DNA of 64,000 nucleotides from assembly GCA_014058105.1 (NCBI GenBank), contig JACGCM010001747.1, positions 2,914,001 through 2,978,000 of the forward strand. The letters are read 5' to 3'. This stretch comes from Kingdonia uniflora (Eukaryota; Streptophyta; Magnoliopsida; Ranunculales; Circaeasteraceae). The notes below the pieces were generated by a model, which did no database searches, was not told where the DNA came from, and worked only from the letters and a program-made list of their open reading frames with translations. Shown here one piece after another: positions 1 to 11,482 of this stretch. A program made the translations under genes and the position numbers. Within the stretch, counting starts at the first letter, position 1; each line of letters begins with the position of its first letter.

Positions 1-43
1 ATGTAAAGTAGAGATAATGATAAAATATTTTGTGTATCTGTAG

Positions 44-897
44 GTCCAGTATGTATTCTAAACCTAGTATTCCCATGAGTAAATTTGTAGTATCTTCAAG
101 TTCAGAGGAAACATCATCGTCGGGGAGGGATGGCGAGTGTAATGTTAGGGAAGAAACAATAAATAGTATAGAGGTGACTGTAGAAGTTGGGGAAACCAGT
201 AAAATAGAGAAGGTGAAAGATAAAGAGGATACAAAAGAGAAAGATCAATTGTTTGTCATATACCCGGAGGGAGTAGATGTAGGAAAATAATTATTGAAAT
301 TTAAAAAGAAATTGTAGGAAGAATGGGGAAGTTATCTGAGGGACCAGGGTTGCTGGTTTAAGGCCTATGTCCCAGGAAAAGAGGAGGAGGTGGTATACTA
401 CCAAGTCCCTTGTTTGGAGAAGTAGAAAAATGATAGAGGTATTAGTGAGGATGCGAATATCTCGTATTACAATGGCTGCAGGCTATCAGGCCTGACTGAT
501 GGGTTTCTATGTTACTTGAATCAGGTCGTGTATGGCCTTAAAATTCTGTTGACCTTCTTTCAAAAAGGGGTTATGAATATATTACAGTGTTGCCCTGCCC
601 AGCTAAATGGGAATGTGTAAGAAATGATGAGAATATGTGAGGCACTGAATGACAAGTGGAGAAAGGAAGGGACTGCCAAGTAGTTAGAACCTGATGATGT
701 GTTGAAATTTTATAAATGGAAATATATCAAAGGTTGAAGTAGTGGTTACCTGTATAGTGATTCATCTAGGCTAAATTTTTTTGATTTTGAATCTGTGGGT
801 TAACCATGGAACGATCACCTTGTTTGGGTAGGGGGTAACTGTATGCAGGTTCTAGATGACCCAACGCTCGCTCTGAACCATAAATATTATAACCCGA
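44..897 (+). pseudogene. Accessory antisense gene, gypsy-type-transposon-like exon (copy A)
   Basis: This exon follows a splice acceptor (TAG at 41-43) and ends at a GTAAGT donor at 898. It opens with a Ser/Glu/Lys-rich stretch (about 75-290). Interrupted coding then matches the exons of copies D (25602) and C (49240 down): a stretch around 500-600 reading DGFLCYLNQVVYG, a 'CP.QL.GN' motif near 590, and 'PWNDHLVWV' near 808. The fold resembles the Pfam 'putative gypsy type transposon' family (PF04195-like), whose function is unknown. It is antisense to gag-pol. Several in-frame stops (TAG, TAA, TGA) show it is broken. The family match is by recall of motifs only. Confidence 0.6.
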
Positions 898-947
898 GTA
901 AGTAACATTATTTAATCTTTGACTAACCATTATTATATCTTCGAGCA

Positions 948-1507
948 GTTAAATAATGTTATGCTCCTTGTTTTAGCAGAACCCAATCCTTCATCGGTGC
1001 TTGATAATACTAGCCTCTTCGACTGTGTTGCTCAAGATCAGGATAAGTTAAAGCAGGTACTTGGTAAGCTAGGTATCCGTAGGGATAAGAGGGTAGATTC
1101 CGTAATACCCAAAGTTCAACGAGCTCACGATAGGCGAGCTATGGCTGAGGAGAAAGCTCGTCTGACTGTTGATGATGTTCTTAGTATTCTACTTCCTGCA
1201 CCTAAAAATGTGAAATGGACTACTCAGAGGTTGAGGAAGTTAGCTGCAGAGTACGCCTCCTACTAGGGTGGTGACCACAGAATAAAAGATTGTAAAAACT
1301 GTGGAGGAGAGACAGGAGGTGATTGAAGTTACTCCTGCAGAGGTTGAGAAGAGCTTGTTGAAGAAAAAATGGCATGAGGACGAGGGTAGCTCTCGTACTA
1401 ATCCTCATGCGGCAGCCAAGATAAGAGAGCTGGAGCATTAATACTGCCTGATAGCTGGGATCGATCTGAAGCAGCTTGATGACAAGTACCAAGAGCATAC
1501 TTTCACA
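948..1507 (+). pseudogene. Accessory antisense gene, second exon (copy A)
   Basis: The exon is bounded by an acceptor CAG at 945-947 and a donor GTATGT at 1508. The first 106 codons are open and include a basic segment, 'LGIRRDKRVDSVIPKVQRAH', with a clear counterpart in copy C (48261-48052, NIHRDKRVDSRVPKVQQAH). The frame then stops at 1266. Out-of-frame coding rich in Glu, Lys and Val continues to the donor, consistent with a linker leading into a coiled coil. The function is unknown. Agreement of the splice borders with copies C, D and E supports a real, once-spliced gene that is now decayed. Confidence 0.55.
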
Positions 1508-1593
1508 GTATGTATTTGAAATCTTTAATTGTCTTGTATTCTGACTAAAAACTGTTGTTCTGAAGTTGTGTTTGTGATTTTTTATACTGGCAG

Positions 1594-3420
1594 CTTTTGA
1601 TGCTGTTGAAGGGGGCAATGAAGTGTCTTGATAAGAGGAGCCAGGAGTTTGGGGATCTGACTCTGAAGTTTGATTCCCAATTGGCTCGTATTAAGGAGCT
1701 CAAAGCTAGAGAAAAAGAAGAGATTTGAAGATGCAGAGAAGTATAGATTACTGGCTCTGCATGATGACGTTATGTCACAATCCTGTAAGGCATTAAAGGT
1801 GGAAAGAGATTACTTTTTCCAATCAATTTATAATTTTGAATTGACTGTTGCTGATGTTGAGTTAGGCCGAGCTGACAAATATGATGAAATAATCCTTCCT
1901 TCTGAGGTCGCGGATGAAGGGTGGCTGATGCGACTGTTCTGCCTGAAAAACTGTGGACCTTCTATTGGATCGTACGAAACCAATCCAATCTATTGAGAAA
2001 ACATTGGACCTTCTATCTGAGGTAAAAATTAGTAAGATTCTCTAATCATTCTGTGGTGTCCTATTTTGATTTATACAGTTCACTTGATTTCGATGCGATT
2101 GTACTCTGTATGGTCTGAAACCATTTAAGTTTGATTGGTACTTTGCAATATACTCGCTTTGAATATTTATATGATAACAAGATATTGGTAATCTGTGTAG
2201 GAGATAAAGTGATTGAGAAAAACTAATTCCAAACTGGAGAGAACATTGAGTAGAGTGAGGGATTCTGTGGCTCGTATTCAACAGGTACTTAATAAAACTG
2301 AATATTAGAGGAAGCAATTTAAATTCAATTCAGAGAAAACTTTTAAAGAGTTATATGACCTTTAGTGTAGATATGCTAAGATAAAAATAGAAAGGGATAT
2401 GGTATTGACAAAGGAAGAGGAAAAGGGATATTAGTTCGAAAACCAAAAGAGTTTACCTATTTTAATGGCCTGAGTGATAAGGCTAGGTGTCAAAGTATGC
2501 TAATAGCCTTGATATTGTATTTCGAGGTCGAAGTAGACAGTGAACGGGGTTTAAAAAAAAATCTTATGCAGAGCTTTAGAAGGAAAGAGGTGTGGTTCTG
2601 GACCTAGCTCGAGTTATATTTTTAGCTTAAGAAATGCGTAATAGTCAGAGTTTAGAGGCGAGAAAATGTTCAGCTTGAGCTGGTGTGTCCGTGATATGGG
2701 GCGATGTAGAGCCTTTATCTGACGTGTTTGGCTTTATGTAGGATTAGAGGGCTATGAGACTTGTATTTTTCAGGATAAGTAAAAAGCAAATAGATTTTTA
2801 ATAACAATTAGAAGGTGAGTTAAAGGAGTTGCAGGATGTGATATTGCAACATGTTGAACAAAAAATGTCTTTAGCGACGCGATTATCAAAAGAAGTGATT
2901 GTGCGAATGAAGATTGAAGCTGATGTGGGGGCTATAGGTGTATTACAAAAATAAACGTGCAAACGGCTGCATACGGTGCATATACAGTTGATGGAGCATC
3001 TGTATCTGTTGCGAGAAAAAGTTGTTGCTCGAACATAACATGAGAGTCATATAAATTGTATTATTGATTTTTATGTAGGAAAACTGGTGAGGGTAGAGAA
3101 CAAATTTAGGAAGTCCATAACGAAATGTGGGAAGTATTTTGATGTTGAGAATCCCAAGGCTGAAAATATGTGGTTTGCCAAAGATGAAGAGGAAATTGTT
3201 AGTGAAAAACCCACTCCTAGATCGAGGGAATTATCTCCAGAAGAGGATGAAGAGGAGGTCGAGAGTCTGATACCCCGATCGCGGTGCAAATAACGATATT
3301 AGGAGGTGGTAACCTTTATAGCTCCTATAGATGTTCAAGTAACGAATAAAAGGAGTTTGAGAGATAAATGGCAGTCTTCTCATATCTCGAAGAAGCAAAA
3401 ATAGGGTATTCTAGTTTTTT
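1594..3420 (+). pseudogene. Accessory antisense gene, coiled-coil exons (copy A)
   Basis: The segment starts after an acceptor CAG at 1591-1593. It encodes broken Glu/Lys/Leu-rich heptad-like coding (open piece at 1670-1996), then further pieces to a basic-acidic block at 3087-3293 ending in 'EEDEEEVESLIPRSR'. The same block is recognisable in copy C (46534-46172, EEDEEEVESLIPQSR), which confirms strand and identity. Probable introns separate the pieces (acceptor-like CAG/TAG runs near 2200 and 3078). There is no enzymatic motif. I infer a structural coiled-coil protein of the retroelement. Multiple stops and frameshifts make it a pseudogene. Confidence 0.5.
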
Positions 3421-3619
3421 TACCCCCCCTGTACATGTGTTAGATCTTTGTATACTATTTTTTTAATGATAAATGAAATCTGTTCTCTGTGATGATAAGT
3501 AGAACGATGTATAGATATTACTCAGATATCATGTTCCTGATTAAACTTATTAACAGTGATATGTAATCTGTTTGTATATGTGAACTATTATAAATGTGAA
3601 CTATCATGATACGTAGAAC

Positions 3620-4843
3620 TGGCAGCTGTTCAAATTCAATGTGACGCGTTATGTGTTCAAAATGAACAATTGAATGCTGAACTAGATTCGTGTCAGGGGG
3701 TACTAAAGGGTGCTACTGAATTTGAGGAAAAAATGAAGGTGAAGATATCAAAAAAAAAAAGAAACAGTGGTTATTTTGGCTGATATACTGCCAAAGAAAG
3801 AGGTTGAACTAGCCAGTGAACTGAGAAAGATCGATGAATTAACAAAAGTTATAAGGAAAAAGGATGCTGAGTTTTTAGGTATTTCGGGGCAAACTAGCCA
3901 ACAAGAGGTGGAATTGATATATGATCGAACTCGAATTACAGAACTGTTGGCAGGTTTAGAGGAGGATGGAAATAATGTGAAAGACTTACGATTTTAGGTA
4001 AATATGCTGGAGGCGGAGATAGCTGACATACGAGTAACTGTTATAGAGACAAAAACTCATTATAAAAAATATGAAGTCTTGTGGTTGGTTACTAATACGA
4101 TGATAAAAAAGGTGGAAGAAGCCCGTACTCAGCAGAACAAAAACTTAAACAAGACTTGAGGTAAGGTATTTATGCTAGAGCATACCGTTCAGTCGCTGGA
4201 GCTAAATATTTTTGAGTATCAAACGGAGATTTCGAAATTGTGTGATGCAAATACTAAGTTAGATGTAGATCTCTGTAAGGCTGAAATAAGTCTTGATGAA
4301 AGTAAGGTAAATAGAAATTATCGTGAGGCTGAGGTGGACGGATTGATGTCTATGGTTTGTCATATGGAAAAATTCATGATAGTATTGGAATCTCAGAATG
4401 CTGTGACGTTGAATGAAAAAAAAGTGGATGAATGCTGCCAAAATTTGGAAGCTATGTTGAAGGAAACTTATGAAAAACTTAGTAAGCTTATTCTTTTTAA
4501 AAAGGTGAAAAATGAGACAGGTGATGTATACAAGAGATATATTACAGTAGTTATTTCGTTCTTTGTACCAAAGTTCAACAGATTAAAAGCAGAAAGTAGA
4601 ACTGTATATGACAGTTTAGCTGCCTAAGGTGTGCAGTGCGAAATGAGGTTGATTTGATTAGAGTACCTAGATCCCATGGTGTCAAGAATTAGAGTTCTTA
4701 AGGAGAGTATGATTAGGGAAGGGAAGCAAATTATTATGGGGAGAATGCCAGAGTTTATGCATGTTTGCCTGTATGGGGAGTGTTCACATAATGCTGGGAG
4801 TTCTTCAGGTGATAGTTCAAATCACAGCTCGAGTGAGCAATGA
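3620..4843 (+). pseudogene. Accessory antisense gene, C-terminal coiled coil (copy A)
   Basis: Broken coding covers two fairly long open stretches, 3767-3997 and 4172-4627. Both are alpha-helical in composition (Glu, Lys, Leu, Ile) with heptad-like spacing. The last part, around 4540-4670, aligns with the C-terminus in copy C (45395-45087): a '.F..EFKRLE..RDT.Y.S' pattern followed by 'C.M.L....YLD'. A Ser/His-rich tail ends at TGA 4841-4843. It faces the integrase gene tail to tail across a spacer of about 600 bp. The function is unknown. Confidence 0.5.
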
Positions 4844-5444
4844 GGCGTAATGATTGTATGAGGGATTACTTGTACGATACAAAGAAAATATTATGAAAAA
4901 AGTGTAATAATGTATGATTGTTGACAAAAAGAATGATCTATACTAACCTTGTAATAAACCAATTGTGATGTATGAGTTGGGTATCTGTGTTATAGAATGT
5001 TTTAACATGTTATCGTACAGTAGTGGCTGGTTTGACTGATGCTACAAACGTTTTAAGAAAATTGAAGATCAGTTTGGCTGAAGCAACAAATGATTTGTAA
5101 TGTATTAGATGGGTGGTCGAATTAGGATGAACCAATAAACGATCTGTAATGTATTAGAGTGGGGTAAACCTAATGGTAATCTGTAATGTTTAGAAATGTA
5201 ATCTGCATATTGATGTACTTGCTTGATATATTAGAAAAGTACTGTAAGTTAGGGCAATCAGACACATGTATTTCATTTTTGGAAGATTGACGAACAAAGA
5301 ATGTTAGATGGAGTTCTGTATGAAATAGTAGAAAGTATTCAAATATATGGTGATCAGATATAAGTATTTTATTGATGTAAGATCAGCATACAAGATGATA
5401 GATTTATTTAGAAAGAGTACATTGTGATAGATTATTATCTTCGA
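4844..5444. repeat. Spacer between accessory gene and integrase (copy A), short imperfect repeats
   Basis: No coding is seen. The motif 'CTGTAATGTATTAGA' or close variants recurs near 5093, 5145 and 5179, about 35-50 bp apart. The same position in copies B, D and E holds longer tandem repeats of about 160 bp, so this is the element's repeat-prone 3' untranslated zone. Confidence 0.4.
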
Positions 5445-6560
5445 TAGAGCTTCAATCTCCTTGTGTTTCAAGGATTAGGTACTAGTTCCCCAATTTTAGT
5501 GGCGAGGTCATAATAGCCAAATCTACTTTTTCTAATAATGATAAAAAGCCCTTCCCAATTTTCAGCGAGTTTTCCGGTATTGACTTCTTTTATGTGTTTG
5601 AGAACTTCTCGGAGAATAAGGTCTTTTATTTTAAACTTTCTATGACGAACTTGTTTGCTATAAGTTCAGGATAAAGCCTGATGGTATCTTTCCAAGTTCA
5701 TGATTGATCTATCTCTAGTTTCCTCGATCTAATTCATGTTATATGCTAACTGAAATTTATTTTCTTCATCTGTTATAGTATAGTCACGTAGTGGGTGATG
5801 ATATTGAGTGAGGATTATTGCCTCAGTACCATATGCCAATAAGAATGGTGTGTATCCAGTCAATACTCGAGGCATCATGCGATATGCCTATAATACATGT
5901 GGTAACTCTTGCACCCAGTTACCTTTCTTATCTGTCAACCGCTTTTTTAGGCCATCGATGATAGTTCAATTACTTATTTTGGCCTGACCATTTCCCTGTG
6001 GGTAGTACGGATTGGATGGAGAGTGGATGATACTTTTTTGATTGAGGAACTTAACGACTCTGGAACCAACGAATTGAGGTCCATTGTCAATTCTGATGAG
6101 ATGGGGGTAGCCAAAACGAATGATGATGGTTTCCCATATAAACTTGATGACTTCGTCTTCTCGTGTGCGACATAGAGGGATTGCTTTTACCCATTTAGTG
6201 AAGTAATCCGTTGCTAATAGGAGGTACTTCCTTTTGCCAGGTATAGTAGGGAATTCTCATATGAGGTTGAGGGCCCATCTTATGAACGGCCAAACAACGT
6301 TGCTGTAATAGAGTTCCAAGGCTGGAGCTCAAATTTGGCGGCCATGTCGCTGGTAGGCATTACATTTGCTTGCAAGTTCAATGGCTTGAGCTTTCATTAT
6401 AGGCCAAAAGACACCTTGAGTAAGAGCTTGATTGGCTAGAAATCGTCCTACTGCATGGGAACCGCAAGTACCTTCGTGAAGTTCGTGCATAAATTTTTGA
6501 GCCTCTTTTTTTGATAAATACTGGAGGTACGGTCCTGTGATCAAAATTTTGTAAAGGATA
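5445..6560 (-). pseudogene. Integrase, Tat-lineage (copy A)
   Basis: Integrase inserts the cDNA into host DNA. The zinc-binding N-terminus is open at 6544-6329: the HHCC pattern begins 'LHEGTCGSH', but the second cysteine of the C..C pair is lost (KCNAYQRH where copy C has KCDACQRH). The core continues down to about 5900 with stops. At 5965-5985 the segment that should hold the catalytic glutamate reads NGQAK, so the third acidic residue of the D,D-35-E triad is lysine, exactly as in copy C. The C-terminal 'GKL..NW.G' region lies near 5580. The tail ends near 5445 at a 'PNPWNT'-like motif. Confidence 0.8.
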
Positions 6561-6599
6561 TTATTTTCCTCGATGTAGCGTTTAACATTATTAAGTACG

Positions 6600-7185
6600 C
6601 GTCTTCTTTATGCAGGATCTTTAGGGAGTTCGTCGTCAATTTTATTTTGAGGTCCAATATATGTAAGGCAAGGTCCTCTCCAATCGTCCTCGTCTTCTTC
6701 AACGCCCCCAGTAGTAACAAAATTTGAGCTTATAATGTTAATGCTGGTGGTAGATATCACTTCGATCTTGAAATATCGGGCCTTTGTGCCTAGTACTCCT
6801 ACTAGATAGGCTAGGGAATAAGAATGTCTATTTTCTCTGCGCGGTAAATATTCAATGGTAATCCTCTTGAATTTGTGCATTATATCGGCTACTCCTGCTG
6901 TATAATCAATCATTTTTCCTTTCTTTTGAAACTTCTCTATATAATGGTTCACAATGAGCAAAGAGTCCGTATACACAGATAACTTGGAAACTCCGATCTT
7001 GAGAGCCATATCTAGACTGTGAACTACTACCCCGTATTCAGCCTCATTGCTGGTAGCTTCTAAATTGAGTCTAATTACTTTCTCGATCCTGTCATTGGAA
7101 GGTGTGATAAGTCCGATTTTGATATTTGATCCCGTAGGTCTGGTAGAACCATCAATTAAAAGATACCATCCCTTTTAAGTTATCT
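6600..7185 (-). pseudogene. Second RNase H (Tat-lineage acquired type), copy A
   Basis: An open stretch at 7009-6608 contains 'SVYTDSLLIVNHYIEKF', an RNase H active-site strand with the conserved aspartate, followed by 'RITIEYLPRRENRHSYSLAYL', the typical His-containing end of the domain. This lies downstream of an ordinary Ty3 RNase H and before integrase. That is the position of the extra RNase H known in Tat-lineage elements. It presumably supplements removal of the RNA strand during reverse transcription. Upstream, 7010-7185 continues in broken frame (ASNEAEYG-like strand). Copies B and C carry the same domain. Confidence 0.75.
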
Positions 7186-7189
7186 AGTC

Positions 7190-7640
7190 TGACTTTTCTT
7201 CAAACTGTTTTTCATTAGTATCCGTATTCTCTTCTTCCCAGTCAGAATCTTTTACCGGGAAGTCTGCGAGAAAATCTGCTACTACTTGACCTTTTTTAGA
7301 ATATCATGGTTTGAAATGGATGTCATGTTCACCAAGAATTACCGACCATTCTTGTACTTGTTTGGATTTCTTTAGCTTGGATAAGATTTCTCGCAAATGA
7401 TAATGTGTCATTACTCGAACTGAGTGGGTTTGAAAATATTGTTTCAACTTCTGCGACATGTAAATGAGATCTAAGAGTAGTTTCTCAATCTTGGTATACC
7501 AGGATTATGCGGGAGTGAGAGTTTGGCTGATGAAACAGACAGGTTTCTGATTTCTTCTCCTTCTGTAGGTGTACTCATAACTGGCAGTTTACCCAAATAA
7601 TGTTTGAGTTCTCGAAATGCTGCTTCACATTCTATTGTCC
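7190..7640 (-). pseudogene. RNase H domain of RT (copy A)
   Basis: Broken coding continues directly from the RT palm. On the minus strand it has the pattern seen intact in B (18906-18403) and C (42209-42403): a Val-Tyr-Leu strand, 'FISQTLTPA..WYTKIEKL', and a 'VMTHYHLREILSK' stretch around 7400-7380. This domain degrades RNA in RNA-DNA hybrids. Several stops and a shift interrupt it. A retroviral-type Ty3 RNase H is always fused C-terminal to RT, which fits. Confidence 0.7.
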
Positions 7641-7641
7641 A

Positions 7642-8490
7642 CTAAATCTGAGGATCCTTCTTAGATTTCTTCTTCATTGTTCCTTCATGCAATAGGTCAA
7701 ATAGCCATCGACATCGATCTAAATATTTTGAGACAAAGCAATTTATTACAACAATCTTGCCTGCTAACTTTTGTACGTCTTTATTTGTTTTTGGAGAAGG
7801 CATAGACAACAGTGCGCGAATATGATCTGGATAGGCATCTATGCCTCGCTTGCTGATCAAATGTCCCAAGAATTTGCTTGACTGAACCCCAAACTGGCGC
7901 TTGTCAGGATTGAGTCTCATCTTATAGAAATAGGGAATTTTGAAAGTAGTGTGTAAATCTACGATATGGTTATCATTTTTAAGACTTTTGCACAACATAT
8001 CATCAATGTAGACTTCCATCATTTTCCCAAGGTGATCTTTGAACATCTGTGTCATCAATCTTTGATAAGTGGCTCTAGCATTCTTGAGACCGAAAGACAT
8101 AACCTTATAGCAGTATAAGCCATGCTCTGTAATGAAAGCTATTTTCTCTTGACCGTCAGGTTGTAGAGGTATTTGACTGTACCGTGATGCGGTATCCATC
8201 GTGGATAATAGTTCGTGTCTCGCAGTAGAATCGAGTAGTTGGTTTATGTTAGGAAGTGGAAAACTATCATTTGGAGTATGTTTGTTGAGGTCCGTGAAAT
8301 CTACATACACTCTGATCTTGTTGTATTTCTTTGGTACTGCCACAATGTTTGAGATCCATTTTGGATAATTGGCTTTTTGTATAAAACCAACTTCAATGAG
8401 CTTATCGATTTCTTTGTTGATTTCATCTCGGAGTCTTGGTGCTAAAGTCCTCTACTTTTGTTTGATGGCTTCAACTTTATCTTTCAAATT
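7642..8490 (-). pseudogene. Reverse transcriptase (copy A)
   Basis: An open stretch of 233 codons (8343-7642) covers most of the RT. It shows 'VPKKYNKIRVYVDFTDLNK' (palm start), 'MSFGLKNARATYQRLM' (template-grip motif), the catalytic 'YIDDM' box near residue 116, and 'FLGHLISKRGI' at the thumb. The expected MDTASGYNQI reads MDTASRYSQI, so one conserved Gly-Tyr-Asn stretch is altered. The finger region upstream to about 8490 is out of frame. This is the best-preserved pol part of copy A. RT copies the genomic RNA into cDNA. Confidence 0.9.
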
Positions 8491-8574
8491 AAGCTTATGG
8501 CAGGCCAGATTTGGATCAATGCCAGGCATTTCATAAAATGTCCAAGTAAAGACATCACTGTTGTTTTTAAGGAA

Positions 8575-9300
8575 CTAGATAAGTGTGTCAAGTTCTGCTA
8601 TGGGCAGAAGAGTGCTAATGTATCTTCCTCGATTGTCCCCACTGATTTCAATGTACTCTGTGATTTTGGTACTTGACAGCAGGTTTTTTGTGGAATTTAC
8701 TGTAAAGTTTTCTATAATATTCTCTGTTATTTTCTGTAATTGCTTTGCGAGCTGTGGCTTTGATGGTTCTGGTATGATGGCAATAGAATTTTCACATGCG
8801 CGTGTTAACTTCTCAATTCCTTTGATTTTGTAAATGCCGCCATTCCATTCAAATCGCAGTGCCAAATAATAGGTCGATGGAATGGTTTGCATATTGTGTA
8901 ATCTGCAACGTCCCATTATCCCCAAATAATGGGATTTTGCATTGATAATATAAAATAGAACGCCAATTATTGCTAGTCCTGCCATACTATGAAGTATATT
9001 CTTTCCTACATATTCTTCTCTAGAGTCGTTAAATTTACAAATATCAATGTCACTGGGATGTACCTTGTCAGCCAGTCCCATCTGATCAATCGTGCTTTGA
9101 AAAAGTAGTGTAATAGTACTACCAGTGTCTATCATTATTGTGTGAAGTAAAATGTTTCTCATTTTTAACATGATTACAAAAGCATCACGGTGAGGGAAGT
9201 TGACATGACAAACATCGCAGTCATCAAAAGAAATTTCAGTGCATTGGAAACTGGATACGGGAAGGAAACGAGCTCCTTTATCTTTCATGGACAAATCGTA
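8575..9300 (-). pseudogene. Aspartic protease region (copy A)
   Basis: An open reading of 239 codons (9294-8575) has the retropepsin signature 'IMIDTGSTITLLF' at about residue 55, preceded by 'SFDDCDVCHVNFPHRDAFVI'. The catalytic Asp-Thr-Gly is intact. The protease would cut the Gag-Pol polyprotein. It lies between gag (upstream) and RT, with frame breaks at both junctions. The same cassette is recognisable in B (20600-19990) and C (40580-41120). Confidence 0.85.
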
Positions 9301-9399
9301 ACATTGGCCAAAATATTGCCTTTTGCTTCTGTCCGATTGGTTGATAGTCTGAGTCTCAATGAAGTGGCCGAGGGATATATGGTATAAATACTTTTACCC

Positions 9400-10625
9400 T
9401 ACCGGTTCTTCGATCTGCACGACTTTTATAAGAAGTTTGTAACTCCCGTTCTCGTAACTCCCAACTTCTACGATGTATTCATGCATTCGTCCATCCACAA
9501 AAATATACTCCAACAGACATTGTAAAGCAAAGCAGTGTTTCATCTCATGATGTCATACTTTGTGGTGAATGCAATAGGGTTTGTTCTCAATGGGTTGAAG
9601 ATACTGCGCATTACGAAAAAACTTATCCTTAAGTATAGGATAAATGCTGGCTATGGTTACATTCATCTTGGGAAGATAGGGTTTTGGTAAGTTACTATCC
9701 TTCTGAGGCCGTTCATCATTAGATTTTGTTCGCTTCCTGTCTCCTTCCTGATCACCAACATAATTAAAATCTTGGCCTGTAGATTGATCTCTAGCTGTCA
9801 TTATTAATTTATGAGTTTTCTGTCTATTGGACACCATTATTTCGAGATTGATATATCCGTTAACTTTTTTGATCATTTCCTCTAAAGTTGTAGGTTTGTT
9901 TTGGACGAGGTACTCCTTCGCCCTTCCCTCGATGAGTAAAATATTGGTGAAAGCTGAAATAGTAATCTTCTGATCGTGCCGATCTACTTTTTGAGCTAAC
10001 TTCAGGAACTTCTTAGTAAATATCTCAAGTTTCTCTCTGGGCATTTGCTTAAGGCAGAAAAAAGAATATAGATTCTCTTCTTTGTCTTTGTTGTGCGAGT
10101 AATTCCTGATGAAAAGTTCTCGCAATTGCTTAAAAGTTGTAATGAACCCTTCAGGTAGTGCGTAGAGCTATCGTAGGGGTTTGCCTGATAAACTGGTAGG
10201 AAAGAGCCGGCATAGAATGTGATTAGATGTTAAATATATTCCTAAAGCGTCTTGGAACTCTTGGACGTGCTCCACCGGATTAGTCCCTTTGTATTTTTGA
10301 ATCTTTGGAGTATGGAACTCGGTGGGGACCTTACCATCCAATAGCTCCTGTACGATCAGGCTCTTCTATAATATATTGTAGATTCCTTTGGTGGTCTGTG
10401 TCTGAGCTTTGAGCAATTTTTTGATTCACTTTTCAACATGTTCCTGAGTCGCATATTGTCAAGCTGCAGTGGCTGGGTGTGTGACGCGTCTTTCTCTAGG
10501 ATTGTAGTCTCCACTCCCCTTACTTAGACGATCTTTCGCTGGAACTTAAACTCTTCTAGGTAGATTCTTAATTTGTCTGACTCCTGCAAGGCCGCCATCT
10601 ACTTCTTGGTGAACTTCCTGGATCG
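9400..10625 (-). pseudogene. Gag (copy A), 5'-truncated
   Basis: The retrotransposon Gag domain is best seen in an open stretch at 10125-9553 (SHNKDKEENLYSFFCLKQMP...KLAQKVDRHDQKITISAF), close to copy C at 39711-40091. A degenerate CCHC-like knuckle lies near 9575-9540 (YCIHHKV, stop, HHEMKHC). The stop inside it is TGA, at the same codon as in copy C. Upstream, 10140-10625 is in several frames. The first third of Gag and the PBS are missing, and the sequence joins an unrelated-subfamily LTR at 10630. Gag forms the virus-like particle. Confidence 0.75.
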
Positions 10626-10629
10626 GGAT

Positions 10630-11249
10630 TGTAATGGGCAAATTCTGTAAGCTTGAAATGGTTTAAAATTCACTATCACACCAATAAAACTGTAACAATA
10701 TTCTAATAGAAAATAAGAAATAGCAGGTGATTTTAGTGTGGAAAACCTCTGAATAGGTAAAAAACTACGACCTCGAGTGGAAGATTTTTGTAAAAGTATC
10801 TTTATTGCTTGAGGCGGATATCTTATTACAAGTGATCTCTAGATATATAAATGCTTGAACCTTGTAACTAAGAAGTTTGAATGTTACTGAGAATCTAAAA
10901 ATAATTAGTTTCTTGATGATCTCTTGTATAATTTTTCTTGTCCCTATCTCTTTTGGAACTTTTCCTTTATATAGGCCTTCTCCAAAGCTCTTCATCGTGC
11001 TAGAAAACATTTTTCAAACAATGTGATTAGTGGCAGTTGACTGAGTAACTGACGAGCTCGTGAGAGATAAGTGTCTTTGACTGGATAAGGCTTTTCAGTT
11101 TAAGTTCAGTCAACGTTCTTAACCAGCTTGTGGGGTAGGTTGGAATGTTGACTGGGGAAGTTATGTTAAAAATGCATGAGTCTGAGATGGAGATGATTCG
11201 AACTTGCGATAACTCATCTTAAGGTGAGATTGAGGGATAGGTCCCTACA
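10630..11249 (-). repeat. LTR 1 (B/D-type Tat LTR)
   Basis: On the minus strand this 620-bp LTR starts TGTAGGGACC and ends CCATTACA, giving the usual TG...CA ends. A TATA box (TATATAAA on the minus strand) lies at 10975-10982. It is preceded on the minus strand by a polypurine tract. It closely resembles LTR 2 and LTR 3, but not the 370-bp LTR of copy C. Because copy A is C-like, this LTR belongs to the B/D subfamily and was joined to A by a later event. Confidence 0.8.
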
Positions 11250-11260
11250 ATCTCCCCCTC
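11250..11260 (-). promoter_or_regulatory. Polypurine tract of LTR 1
   Basis: The minus strand reads GAGGGGGAGAT immediately before the LTR start TGTAGGG. This is the plus-strand priming site in reverse transcription. Its presence marks LTR 1 as a 3' LTR in origin. Confidence 0.75.
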
Positions 11261-11482
11261 ATAACCGAAGTCATGAGTGGCTTTGGTTGAGAAATAATCA
11301 ATTTGCAATTGGTATTTGGGCTGAAGTTCTTGATAATTGAAATAGAGTAATGATGGCTTTGACTGTGTGGAAGTTATGCAGGTTATGGGGAAATGATATG
11401 TATTTAATAAGGATGTAGATACTGATGTATGTGACGGTTACGATTTTGAAAAGTTGCATCTGTAATGAATGTTGATGCTTGG
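11261..11482 (-). other. 3' internal segment between two LTRs
   Basis: These 222 bp lie between PPT 1 and LTR 2 and match 12144-12345, the region between PPT 2 and the accessory genes of copy B. No coding is seen. Together with LTR 1 it forms the first half of a tandem duplication of about 853 bp. Confidence 0.7.

Larger units (their letters stand above)
1..10629 (-). mobile_element. Ty3/gypsy Tat-lineage element copy A (truncated)
   Basis: Gag, protease, RT, RNase H, second RNase H and integrase follow in order on the minus strand from 10625 to 5445. A plus-strand accessory region occupies 44-4843. This layout, with an extra RNase H and an antisense gene downstream of integrase, is that of Tat-lineage (Retand/Grande-like) elements. 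Both ends are incomplete: the 3' LTR and first accessory ORFs lie left of the window, and on the right the PBS and roughly the first 350 bases of gag are missing. The adjoining LTR at 10630 belongs to the other subfamily (copy B). Frames are broken by many stops and shifts, so the copy is dead. Its proteins resemble copy C more than copy B. Confidence 0.85.
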
